38,917 nucleotides of DNA from Clostridiaceae bacterium (lineage in GTDB: Bacteria; Bacillota; Clostridia; Oscillospirales; QAMX01). The position numbers and the translations under genes are program-made. The stretch spans positions 1-38,917 of the forward strand of contig JAHAYX010000036.1 of NCBI GenBank assembly GCA_018384365.1, in the 5' to 3' direction. Below, piece after piece: positions 15,681-22,763 of the stretch (the first letter of the stretch is position 1; every line of letters starts with the position of its first letter). The notes under the pieces were generated by a model. It was not told where the DNA came from and ran no database searches. It was given only the letters and a program-made list of their open reading frames with translations.

Positions 15681-16379
15681 TCAGGCAGTGCAGTTCAGGA
15701 AATCAAGCGTTCCGGCACAGATTGCAACAGCCACAGCCTTTCGATAGTCCTCATTCCTCAGCTTTGCCTCCTCATCCGGATTGGAAAGGAAGCCGCATTC
15801 CACAATCACTGCCGGAATCGTCACATTTTTCAGCAAATAGATACTGTCTTCCGCGCGTTTTGTTTCGCGTGCATTCTCCGGGGCCAGAAATGTCCGGGCA
15901 GCAGCCTGCAATTTTTCTGCCAGATCCGCGCTTTTCGGGTTGTTTTTGGAATAAAAAGTTTGCGTTCCCCAGTATTGATCATCCGTAAAGGAATTCATAT
16001 GGATACTGACAAGCGCATCCGCACCCGCATTTGCAAGGGCCACGCGGGCCTTGATATCCTCCGCCTTGCGGCGTGCAATGGTCGCGCCCGTACCATCATC
16101 AATGGAAACGTCCTCCCGGCGTGTCATCACAACATCCACGCCCAGAAGGCCCATGAAAAGCTCACATTTCAGTGCAATGTCCAAATTGAGATCCTTTTCC
16201 AGCGTGCCGGCACGACCAACAGCGCCTCCGTCTATGCCGCCGTGGCCGGCGTCGATCACTACGCGGCGACTGTACGGCGCCCAGGTGGAAACAGGAACTT
16301 CCGGCGGCAGCAGGCAAAGTACAGCGATTGCCGCACAGAGCACGCCTGAAAACAGCAGATACCAATAACGCTTTTTCAT
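15681..16379 (-). CDS. cwlD: N-acetylmuramoyl-L-alanine amidase, CwlD type
   Basis: The 232-residue Amidase_3 enzyme has an N-terminal signal/anchor segment (about residues 5-24). Zinc ligands can be read in DAGHGGIDGGAVG (His), a Glu in TLEKDLNLDIA and SIHMNSF (second His); the catalytic Glu is in IPAVIVECGFLSNPDE. CwlD makes muramic-delta-lactam in the spore cortex with PdaA, needed for germination. The match is to the CwlD subgroup by length and motifs. Its SD (GGGGGTG) is buried in a perfect hairpin just upstream. Confidence 0.88.
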   Translation of the reverse strand: MKKRYWYLLFSGVLCAAIAVLCLLPPEVPVSTWAPYSRRVVIDAGHGGIDGGAVGRAGTLEKDLNLDIALKCELFMGLLGVDVVMTRREDVSIDDGTGATIARRKAEDIKARVALANAGADALVSIHMNSFTDDQYWGTQTFYSKNNPKSADLAEKLQAAARTFLAPENARETKRAEDSIYLLKNVTIPAVIVECGFLSNPDEEAKLRNEDYRKAVAVAICAGTLDFLNCTA

Positions 16380-16384
16380 GACAA

Positions 16385-16410
16385 CACCCCCATAGCATCA
16401 TATGGGGGTG
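16385..16410 (-). promoter_or_regulatory. Hairpin sequestering the cwlD Shine-Dalgarno
   Basis: On the minus strand CACCCCCATA pairs perfectly with TATGGGGGTG over a 6-nt loop. The second arm contains GGGGGTG, which lies 5 nt before the cwlD ATG. No T run follows, so this is a translational rather than transcriptional signal. Confidence 0.75.
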
Positions 16411-16427
16411 CAAACGTGCATATGCCC

Positions 16428-17027
16428 TTAGTTTTTCCGTTTACGCGGTCCGGTCTCCCGTTTTGCCCCGCGTCTCGGCTTTACGCCGTTTTTGTAAATG
16501 AGATGATCCCACACACGGTACAGGTTGTACCCATTCTGATAGCCCCACCACGAGGCAAGCGGGGAAAAAACAAGCAGAACCAGCAGGGCAAACGGCGCAT
16601 ATTCCAGCAACGGATTTACCAGAAGGAGAAACGGTGCCGTGCAGATCCGGTAAATGCCGATGACGTTTGCTCCGGTTCCCGCATAGGCAAGTACAATCGC
16701 GACCAGAGTAAATATCGCCAGTGGGATTACCGAAAACAGGCCGGAACGAAGGCCGCGGCTTTTGTCCTCTTTCATATGCCCATAGAGCACCATATTCCGT
16801 TCACGTTCCGCCGTTCCCCAGTAAAACGTGTAAATCATGGAGACGTATGCAGGGATAAAAATAGCGGAAGTAATGGCGCCGGCGGCAAGATCGCCCATAA
16901 AATTGGTCAACACCGCATATAAAATTGCGGCCAGGATCGTCACCATAACCTGCAGCGCCAGATTCCCCGTCACAAGTTTGTGAAAAGGGCTTGTTCTTCG
17001 ATTTTCAGGAGCAGCTGATTCTTGCAT
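16428..17027 (-). CDS. Four-to-five-helix membrane protein, unknown function
   Basis: The 199-residue protein has hydrophobic segments at about 25-45, 50-70, 100-120, 128-146 and 150-170, and a strongly basic C-terminus (KPRRGAKRETGPRKRK). I recognise no family. ATG at 17027 has GGAGGA 6 nt upstream; the frame is open to 17048. It is the first gene of the operon leading to cwlD and radA, so it may relate to envelope or spore functions, but that is context only. Confidence 0.75.
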   Translation of the reverse strand: MQESAAPENRRTSPFHKLVTGNLALQVMVTILAAILYAVLTNFMGDLAAGAITSAIFIPAYVSMIYTFYWGTAERERNMVLYGHMKEDKSRGLRSGLFSVIPLAIFTLVAIVLAYAGTGANVIGIYRICTAPFLLLVNPLLEYAPFALLVLLVFSPLASWWGYQNGYNLYRVWDHLIYKNGVKPRRGAKRETGPRKRKN

Positions 17028-17071
17028 GAATATTCCTCCAAACAGCAAAACGAACGGGTAAACTTTTGTTT

Positions 17072-17100
17072 ATTATACTCCGAAGGCAAAAGAAAAGCAA
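17072..17100 (-). promoter_or_regulatory. Promoter of the membrane protein-cwlD-radA operon
   Basis: On the minus strand TTGCTT (17095-17100), 17 nt, TATAAT (17072-17077). Confidence 0.7.
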
Positions 17101-17146
17101 CAGCCTTCCCGCATCGGCGGACCGGTTCTGAAAATCCATGCAGAAG

Positions 17147-17176
17147 TTGACAACGGCACCCGAAAAGAGATACAAT
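17147..17176 (+). promoter_or_regulatory. Promoter of the YhfC-type protease gene
   Basis: TTGACA (17147-17152), 18 nt, TACAAT (17171-17176). Confidence 0.75.
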
Positions 17177-17205
17177 AGATTAACTTTACTTCGAGGTGCT
17201 TGTCT

Positions 17206-18018
17206 ATGGATATGATTGCAATTGCTTCGACAAACGTGACTTTTATGTCGATTGTCGCTGCGGTATGTATTTTAGGGCCGATCATTGCCGCCATCATCGC
17301 GGCGGTGCGTTTTCGCTGCGGGCCGATGCCCATCCTGATCGGCGTTCTGGTGTATTTACTCTCCCAGCTTGTCATTCGCACGCCGCTGCTGAACTTCCTC
17401 TATGCAATTCCCGGCGTCGGCGGTTTTCTGAACGCACACGGTATTTTCAGTGATTTCATTTTTTCGCTTACAACGGCCGTGATTGAAGAATTTGCGCGCT
17501 GGGCAGCTTTTTTCTTTGTACTGAAAAGAAGAGTCAATGATTACAGCGCCATTACCTATGGCATTGGTCACGGCGGCGCCGAAGTGATTCTGGTGGCAGG
17601 CTTTGCCTACATCAACCATTACATCACGGCGCAGGCCATCAACCTGAGCTTTGAAAGTCCCTTTGAAGCGGACGTCATGGCTGATCTCGCCGCAGCCTCT
17701 CAGTCCCTTTCCGAGCTGACGCCCAGAGTGATGCTGCTGACCATTGTCATCGAAGCCGCAGCCATCTGTATGCACGTTATGTACACCTTCATCATTGCGC
17801 GCGGCGTCCGGTATGGCACGACGAAGATCTGCCTGCCGCTTTCCATGGCAATGCATTTTCTGTATGTGTTCCTCGGTTCCCTGATCGGCAGAATGCCGGA
17901 CGGAGTCCTCTGGCAGGCTATTTTCTCGGTTATTGTTGCGGCAGCCTGTGTATACTATCTCCTGGAAGCACGTCGCCGTGCCGTTATGGCAGATTACGAA
18001 AAGAAAAGGAACAGTTAA
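17206..18018 (+). CDS. YhfC-family glutamic-type intramembrane protease
   Basis: The 270-residue polytopic membrane protein has about seven hydrophobic segments. Family signatures are VIEEFARWAAFF (the EE-x-x-R motif), GIGHGGAEVI and MHVMYTFII/MHFLYVF, each carrying a potential catalytic Glu or His inside the membrane. YhfC-type proteins are related to CPBP/Rce1-like intramembrane proteases; the substrate is unknown. ATG at 17206 follows SD GAGGTG by 7 nt, which argues against the TTG at 17200. It is monocistronic with its own promoter and terminator. Confidence 0.85.
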   Translation: MDMIAIASTNVTFMSIVAAVCILGPIIAAIIAAVRFRCGPMPILIGVLVYLLSQLVIRTPLLNFLYAIPGVGGFLNAHGIFSDFIFSLTTAVIEEFARWAAFFFVLKRRVNDYSAITYGIGHGGAEVILVAGFAYINHYITAQAINLSFESPFEADVMADLAAASQSLSELTPRVMLLTIVIEAAAICMHVMYTFIIARGVRYGTTKICLPLSMAMHFLYVFLGSLIGRMPDGVLWQAIFSVIVAAACVYYLLEARRRAVMADYEKKRNS

Positions 18019-18032
18019 TCAGATCGAACCTT

Positions 18033-18070
18033 GAACCGGATTTGCCCCGCAGGGCAAATCCGGTTCTTTT
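18033..18070 (+). terminator. Terminator of the YhfC-type gene
   Basis: GAACCGGATTTGCCC (18033-18047) pairs perfectly with GGGCAAATCCGGTTC (18052-18066), then TTTT. Confidence 0.93.
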
Positions 18071-18093
18071 AATGGACTTCCCTCTTCAAAAAG

Positions 18094-18124
18094 AAAAACC
18101 CGACACAGCTTGTGTCGGGTTTTT
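18094..18124. terminator. Bidirectional terminator between convergent genes
   Basis: AAAAACCCGACACA (18094-18107) pairs with TGTGTCGGGTTTTT (18111-18124) over GCT. The A and T flanks allow termination in both directions, mainly for the minus-strand spoIIM-like/xerD/yesL-like unit. Confidence 0.92.
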
Positions 18125-18126
18125 CT

Positions 18127-19035
18127 TTATTCATCTTTTTTATCAGGTTCAGACTTCACATCGTCTGAGAAGATCGGCTCGATGATCGTGATGCTGCCTT
18201 CCTCCTCCTGTTTTCTGCGAATCGGCTGGAGCATATACTGCTCAATCACCGGATAGCTGTTGAACACCGCAATGTAACGGCAGAAGGCCAACGTGAACAG
18301 TCCAAAGAAGGCCAGCATATATCCAACGCTCGTCGCAAGGCTGAGGACGATAAAAAATACGGAACACAGATTGCGGAAGAAGCCCAGAATAACAAAAATC
18401 CAGGCATTTTTGATAATCGCCTTAAAGCTCATATCAAAGGTGACAATCAACGTGTAAATATAGAAGCGCATGATAAAGTAAATCACAAATACAATCAGCG
18501 CAATATACTTGAACGCCACCAGATACCACTGTCCGCTGCCAAGCGCCGAGGTATCCATCGCCACATACATCGAACAGCTCAGAACCAGCGCAATATCTAT
18601 CACGCCAGCAAGCAGACCCTGCTTAAAATTCTGCTTGGCCCTCTCAAAGAAGTCCGAAAACGTCCAGGCATGTTCTTGGCGCGTGTAATTGCGCAGAATA
18701 TAGGTCAGACCGCAGGTTGCAGGACCATACAGTATCGCTGAAGCGCCAACCAGCAGCCACATGAAAAACGGCGGAAGATTCAGGATATATCCGAAGATCA
18801 TAAACAGCGTGTTGCCTGCCAGATCAGATGCCTGAATACCAACCGACTGCATGATAAATACAATCACATAGGCCATTAAGGGCAAAACAATAATGAAATA
18901 CAGAATATTCAGCCCGATGATCTGCCAGAGTTTCCGCCAGAGTATCTCAAAAAAGAGGATAAAGCGCTTTTTTTCCGGGGCGTCCTTGGCCACTCCTTTG
19001 CCGGAACGTGAAAAATTTCTGAAAAAACCTGCCAT
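18127..19035 (-). CDS. YesL/DUF624-like membrane protein
   Basis: The 302-residue protein has about six membrane segments and an acidic, lysine-rich C-terminal tail. The opening (MAGFFRNFSRSGKG), an early FEILWRKLWQIIGLNILYF helix and the GPATCGLTYILRNYTRQEHAW segment resemble YesL/DUF624 proteins, which often lie near sugar ABC transporters but have no proven function. ATG at 19035 is 8 nt after AGGAG. It is the last gene after spoIIM-like and xerD. Confidence 0.75.
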   Translation of the reverse strand: MAGFFRNFSRSGKGVAKDAPEKKRFILFFEILWRKLWQIIGLNILYFIIVLPLMAYVIVFIMQSVGIQASDLAGNTLFMIFGYILNLPPFFMWLLVGASAILYGPATCGLTYILRNYTRQEHAWTFSDFFERAKQNFKQGLLAGVIDIALVLSCSMYVAMDTSALGSGQWYLVAFKYIALIVFVIYFIMRFYIYTLIVTFDMSFKAIIKNAWIFVILGFFRNLCSVFFIVLSLATSVGYMLAFFGLFTLAFCRYIAVFNSYPVIEQYMLQPIRRKQEEEGSITIIEPIFSDDVKSEPDKKDE

Positions 19036-19056
19036 TGCCAATCTCCTTTTGCTTTG

Positions 19057-19938
19057 TTACGCCAACGGATGTTTGCTGTATGCATCCTTGAGCTTCCCAC
19101 GAACGATGTTGACGTATACCTGCGTGGAAGAAATATCTGCGTGGCCCAGCATCTCCTGCAGAGAATGCAGATCTGCACCGTTTTCCAGAAGGTGTACTGC
19201 AAAAGAGTGTCTCAACGTTTGCGGGGTAATTTCCTTATTGATACGCGCTTCGTGCGTATAGTGCTTGATGATCTTCCAGAGCCCCTGTCGGGTCATGCGT
19301 TCGCCATATACATTGACAAACAGGGCCGTTTCCTGCGGATCTGTGACAAGCGCATTGCGTGCGCGCTTCTGGTAGAGCTTCAGCGCTTCCGCCGCCGCCG
19401 GATAAATCGGGATCATGCGTTCCCGGCCCTCACCCACACAGCGGATAAAGCCAAGATCAGCATTGACATCCGTTACGTTCAGCGAAATCAGCTCCGTCAC
19501 GCGGATTCCGGTTGCATATAAAAGTTCCAGAATCGCCTTATCTCGGATACCCTTGGCATCCGTGCATTTCGGCTGGCTCAGCAGGAGGAAAATTTCCTGA
19601 TTTGTCAGAATCTCCGGCACATGCTTTTCCTTGCGGCGCTTTACCTCCGATTTCACCGGTGTATTCTCAATATAACCGCACAAAATCATATAATTATAAA
19701 AGCATTTCAAAGCCGCCGTCGCGCGCAGGATCGTGGAATCAGACTTTCCGGCCTGGTCCAGCGCCTCGATATATGCCGCTACATCCTCCGGAGTCGCCTC
19801 CAGAATATTGGTCACGCCGGATGCCGTCAGGTGTGTTTCAAACTGCGTAATATCACGTATGTAAGATAAACATGTATTTACGGACGCCTTTTTCACATCT
19901 GTCAGATAAGTTGAAAACTCCTCGACATATTTATTCAA
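19057..19938 (-). CDS. xerD: Tyrosine recombinase XerD
   Basis: The 293-residue recombinase resolves chromosome dimers at dif together with XerC. The catalytic set is complete: Arg in YATGIRVTEL, Lys after VGEGRERM, TLRHSFAVHLLENGADL (His/Arg), LGHADISSTQ and the nucleophile Tyr in TQVYVNI. The TLRHSFA and LQEMLGHADIS blocks are XerD-like and length is exact. It begins with TTG after SD AAGGTG; no in-frame ATG fits. It lies 28 nt after a SpoIIM-like gene, as spoIIM and xerD are neighbours in Bacillus. Confidence 0.93.
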   Translation of the reverse strand: MNKYVEEFSTYLTDVKKASVNTCLSYIRDITQFETHLTASGVTNILEATPEDVAAYIEALDQAGKSDSTILRATAALKCFYNYMILCGYIENTPVKSEVKRRKEKHVPEILTNQEIFLLLSQPKCTDAKGIRDKAILELLYATGIRVTELISLNVTDVNADLGFIRCVGEGRERMIPIYPAAAEALKLYQKRARNALVTDPQETALFVNVYGERMTRQGLWKIIKHYTHEARINKEITPQTLRHSFAVHLLENGADLHSLQEMLGHADISSTQVYVNIVRGKLKDAYSKHPLA

Positions 19939-19966
19939 GACATCACCTTCTTTCGCAGTTTCAAAC

Positions 19967-20548
19967 TTACTTGATCAGGAGTGCAGTCAGGTGCGGCGCG
20001 AGCAGAATGTTCAGCGCTGCCGCCGCTGCAATGGAAATCGCACAGAGAAAAAACCGAGCCAGATGAAGTGTGGGGAACGACGGCGTACCATACACCGTAC
20101 GACGGTTTGTCATTCTGGCAAAAGCATTTCCCGCACTGCACAACCCGTGCGCCGCCAGAAAGAGCAGCGCTGCCAGAGAGACCATGCCGGTCAGGGAATG
20201 CTCGATCAGGACAGAGATCACTTCCCGTGACGGAGAATATTTGACCAGTAAAATGACAGCTGAGGAGGTGAGATACCCTCCGGCTGCCAGAATACACGGC
20301 TGCACAAGCAGTCCCAAAGCCGAATATCCGCAGACAAAAGAAACGAGCGGGTATTTCAGATACCGCCACAGGTATGCAAAATAACGACTACCCTGCAGCT
20401 GCTGTTCTCCGCCATGGAGAAATCCGGCAAAGTGATACGCCAGACAGGCAGCCGTAGCGCCTGCAGCATAGCAAAATGCCAAAAGGAGAAGGGCGGCACC
20501 AAAACCGCCTTTCAAAGAGAGGGGACGCTTTTCCCGGAATCCTTTCAT
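19967..20548 (-). CDS. SpoIIM-like membrane protein
   Basis: The 193-residue protein has five hydrophobic segments (about 14-38, 66-85, 86-105, 118-138 and 165-185), the number and size expected for SpoIIM. The YPLVSFVCGYSALGLLVQP region and the central membrane pair resemble SpoIIM loosely. SpoIIM acts in the DMP complex with SpoIID and SpoIIP during engulfment. The position directly before xerD supports the call. Similarity is distant, so the name is an inference; it could be another small membrane protein. SD GGAGGC precedes the ATG. Confidence 0.5.
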   Translation of the reverse strand: MKGFREKRPLSLKGGFGAALLLLAFCYAAGATAACLAYHFAGFLHGGEQQLQGSRYFAYLWRYLKYPLVSFVCGYSALGLLVQPCILAAGGYLTSSAVILLVKYSPSREVISVLIEHSLTGMVSLAALLFLAAHGLCSAGNAFARMTNRRTVYGTPSFPTLHLARFFLCAISIAAAAALNILLAPHLTALLIK

Positions 20549-20649
20549 GTAAACGCCTCCTTATACCCAGAATATCCATAGAGGAGTATATGCAGCACGT
20601 CCACGCGGAAAGACCCGAAAGACTATTATGGTAAACGACACTTATTATC

Positions 20650-20679
20650 ATAATACATCCCGCCGTAAAATACAAGCAA
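20650..20679 (-). promoter_or_regulatory. Candidate promoter of the spoIIM-like-xerD-yesL-like unit
   Basis: On the minus strand TTGCTT (20674-20679), 18 nt, TATTAT (20650-20655). Confidence 0.5.
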
Positions 20680-20727
20680 AAATTGCCTCGGAAAGAAAAA
20701 TTGTTACATTAGCCTAAAACTTATGTT

Positions 20728-20750
20728 TACTGTGTTATGTTAACACAGTA
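20728..20750. repeat. Perfect 23-bp dyad in gene-free region
   Basis: TACTGTGTTA (20728-20737) and TAACACAGTA (20741-20750) are exact inverted copies around TGT. It lies about 50 bp upstream of the candidate minus-strand -35. The stretch 20751-20955 otherwise shows no gene. Confidence 0.7.
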
Positions 20751-20955
20751 TGTTGTTTTGTTTCAGGCCGCAAAAAGGGTATCTTGTGGTGCGAAAAAAC
20801 CGCAATTTTCATTCCTGTGCACTTTTCTGAAAACAGCAAAACAAATGTTCTGTTTTAGTCTGTTCTCTCTTCCCATCCGCTCACGCCACCTGCATATTTA
20901 CATAGCTGCAAATGACTTCCGATTTTTTCCTTCGAAACCCCGCAATGAAACGTAC

Positions 20956-20993
20956 AAAAAAAGCAGCAGAACAGTACTCCCCTGTTCTGCTGC
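20956..20993 (-). terminator. Terminator of nrdR
   Basis: On the minus strand GCAGCAGAACAG (20982-20993) pairs with CTGTTCTGCTGC (20963-20974), followed by seven T. Confidence 0.94.
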
Positions 20994-20999
20994 GCTTCT

Positions 21000-21476
21000 T
21001 CACTTTTCCTGTTCTTTCTTTTCGCTGTCGCTCATCAGTTTATTCAGTTCCGCCATGAACGAAGAGAGATCCTGAAAATGACGGTAGACCGAAGCAAAAC
21101 GCACATAGGCGATATCGTCCAGTTTGCGCAGTCTTTCGATTACCAGTTCTCCGATCTGCCTCGACTCTACTTCCGTCATCAAGCGGTTTTGGAAATATTG
21201 CTCCACTTCGTCAACCAGCGTTTCCAGCTGCTTCAGTGAAACGGGACGTTTTTCGCAGGCCTTAAAAAGACCTTTGAGCAGCTTATTTCTGTCAAACGCT
21301 TCGCGTCCCCCATCTTTCTTAATGACAATGATCGGCAGACTCTCCACAGTTTCATAGGTTGTGAAGCGGCGCTGACAGCTATGACATTCGCGCCGACGAC
21401 GGATGCTGCCACCCTCATCGGTTGGACGAGAATCCACAACTTTACTATCTGATTCACCGCAATATGGACATTTCAC
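21000..21476 (-). CDS. nrdR: Transcriptional repressor NrdR
   Basis: The 158-residue protein senses ATP/dATP and represses ribonucleotide reductase genes. The N-terminal zinc ribbon is visible as CPYCG and CHSCQRRFTTYE. The ATP-cone domain follows (VIKKDGGREAFDRNKLLKGL), ending in VRFASVYRHFQD. Length is typical. The start is GTG at 21476, 9 nt after GGGGAG. It is monocistronic with its own terminator. No NrdR-box pair is apparent in its upstream region. Confidence 0.97.
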   Translation of the reverse strand: MKCPYCGESDSKVVDSRPTDEGGSIRRRRECHSCQRRFTTYETVESLPIIVIKKDGGREAFDRNKLLKGLFKACEKRPVSLKQLETLVDEVEQYFQNRLMTEVESRQIGELVIERLRKLDDIAYVRFASVYRHFQDLSSFMAELNKLMSDSEKKEQEK

Positions 21477-21707
21477 AGATCATCACTCCCCGTTGTTAGC
21501 TATTACTCTATTTCAGTTATTACAAAAGCCTAATCCTGCCGGCGTTTTGGATTTCAAAGCAGGATCCGGCGGATTTATTACTGTAAACCAGTATAGCACA
21601 TTTTTTCCGATTTTGAAAGTCTTCTTCTTCCAAAAATTTTCTCTTTAGCGGTCCGCCCTGTTTAACATCGGACCCTGCTTTGCCCCAGTGTTTCCTGATA
21701 TTGTGCG

Positions 21708-21736
21708 TTGCCTGGGGTCCGCGCCTTTGCTAAAAT
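21708..21736 (+). promoter_or_regulatory. Extended -10 promoter of the small membrane protein
   Basis: TTGCCT (21708-21713), 17 nt, TAAAAT (21731-21736), with TG one base before the -10. Confidence 0.65.
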
Positions 21737-21761
21737 CAAAGCAGAACAAAGGAGGAAGACT

Positions 21762-22019
21762 ATGAAGAAGTTTTTTGACTGTATCCGGCAGATCAATCCC
21801 TTAAGCGCGTTGATTCTGCGGTATGGTACGCGGATTTCCCTGATGATGCTTGCAATTGCGATCCTTTTTACATATTTACAGAAGCATATCCGCCAGATCA
21901 ATACAATCCTTACTGCCTGCGCGAAGGTTTACCCGCTGCTGACGCTGATGGTTTTTGCCATCACGGTCACAGGAGCGCTGCTTATTGATGTATATGTGAA
22001 ACGTCAGGATCGGAAATGA
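21762..22019 (+). CDS. Small two-helix membrane protein, unknown function
   Basis: The 85-residue protein has two hydrophobic helices (about 24-41 and 58-77) and basic ends (MKKFFDC at the start, KRQDRK at the end). I do not recognise a family. AAAGGAGGA directly upstream of ATG 21762 and a good promoter make it a real gene. It is monocistronic, ending at the bidirectional hairpin at 22071-22096. Confidence 0.7.
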   Translation: MKKFFDCIRQINPLSALILRYGTRISLMMLAIAILFTYLQKHIRQINTILTACAKVYPLLTLMVFAITVTGALLIDVYVKRQDRK

Positions 22020-22065
22020 CAATCTGCCGCTGCGCGCCAATCGGAAACGAAGGAAAGAGCAGCAA

Positions 22066-22100
22066 AATAAAAGCCCTGGAAAAATCCAGGGCTTATTCTT
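22066..22100. terminator. Bidirectional terminator of the small membrane protein and the probable 6S RNA
   Basis: AAGCCCTGGA (22072-22081) pairs with TCCAGGGCTT (22086-22095). On the minus strand it is followed by TTTATTTT; on the plus strand by ATTCTTT. Confidence 0.85.
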
Positions 22101-22294
22101 TCGTATCCCCCACTTTGGCCGTGGCGAACAGAATTAATAACCTACTTTCGTAGGGCGGGATGCTCTCTCCGGTTTCACTGCTTCCAACTTCCAGCCCAAA
22201 AGGCCGGGAGGCCTGCAAACCACCTTTGAATTCGCTTCCCTTTTGTCATTAATTGTGGGTTAATAACAAAATCCGCTCACGCACCAAGCAGGGT
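22066..22294 (-). ncRNA. ssrS: Probable 6S RNA
   Basis: A minus-strand transcript of about 230 nt with its own promoter and terminator and no coding frame. The ends pair (TTATT and CCCAC with GTGGG and AATAA), then GCGAA with TTCGC. An open central region carries a short hairpin CCTAC-GAAA-GTAGG on its 3' side (22141-22154), and the middle folds into a long arm near CTCCCGG/CCGGAG. A closing stem, a central bubble with a small 3'-side hairpin and a distal arm is the 6S architecture, which mimics an open promoter and binds SigA-RNA polymerase. I identified it by shape, not by a recalled sequence match. Confidence 0.55.
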
Positions 22295-22300
22295 ATTATT

Positions 22301-22328
22301 ATTATACCACGCGGCGGCGAAAAAACAA
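22301..22328 (-). promoter_or_regulatory. Promoter of the probable 6S RNA
   Basis: TATAAT (22301-22306 on the minus strand) with an extended TGG just before it, and TTGTTT 16 nt upstream. The expected start is near 22294. Confidence 0.7.
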
Positions 22329-22345
22329 GGGGAATTTCTGGCCGA

Positions 22346-22687
22346 TCAGTCGTTATCTTCTTCCTCTTCGTCCTCGCCGTCCATTTCTTCCAGTTCATAC
22401 ACGTCGTCATCTTCGTAGAACTCGTCGTTCTGCAGACGTTCCAGGAAGATGCCAAAGACCGACTGCAGTTCATCTTCATCATCCACGGACGCCAGCATTT
22501 CGTCATCCGTACCCTCGTTGATCAATTTCAGAACGACCAGCTCTGCCTCGTCCTCGAGACTCATTTCCGCAGGGATGAACGCCATATATGTTTCACCGTT
22601 CTGCTCCAGTGTATCGAGATGTTCAAATTCATACTCGTTGCCCTCGTCATCCGTCAGGACAACAAAGTCATTGCCATAATCACTCAT
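22346..22687 (-). CDS. DUF1292-domain protein
   Basis: The 113-residue, very acidic protein matches DUF1292 (YrzB-like): DFVVLTDDEGNEYEFEHLDTLE, then YMAFIPAE and LVVLKLINEG. The last 20 residues are almost all Asp/Glu. Function is unknown. ATG at 22687 has GGAGGT 7 nt upstream; the longer frame to 22858 is not supported by an SD. It is the last gene of the argS operon and directly precedes the 6S RNA promoter. Confidence 0.88.
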   Translation of the reverse strand: MSDYGNDFVVLTDDEGNEYEFEHLDTLEQNGETYMAFIPAEMSLEDEAELVVLKLINEGTDDEMLASVDDEDELQSVFGIFLERLQNDEFYEDDDVYELEEMDGEDEEEEDND

Positions 22688-22763
22688 AGTATAAACCTCC
22701 AAAGTGTGTTTCACATGACATAGCATACCGTAGTTTATGCGAAAAATCAAGGGAAGTGCGGAA

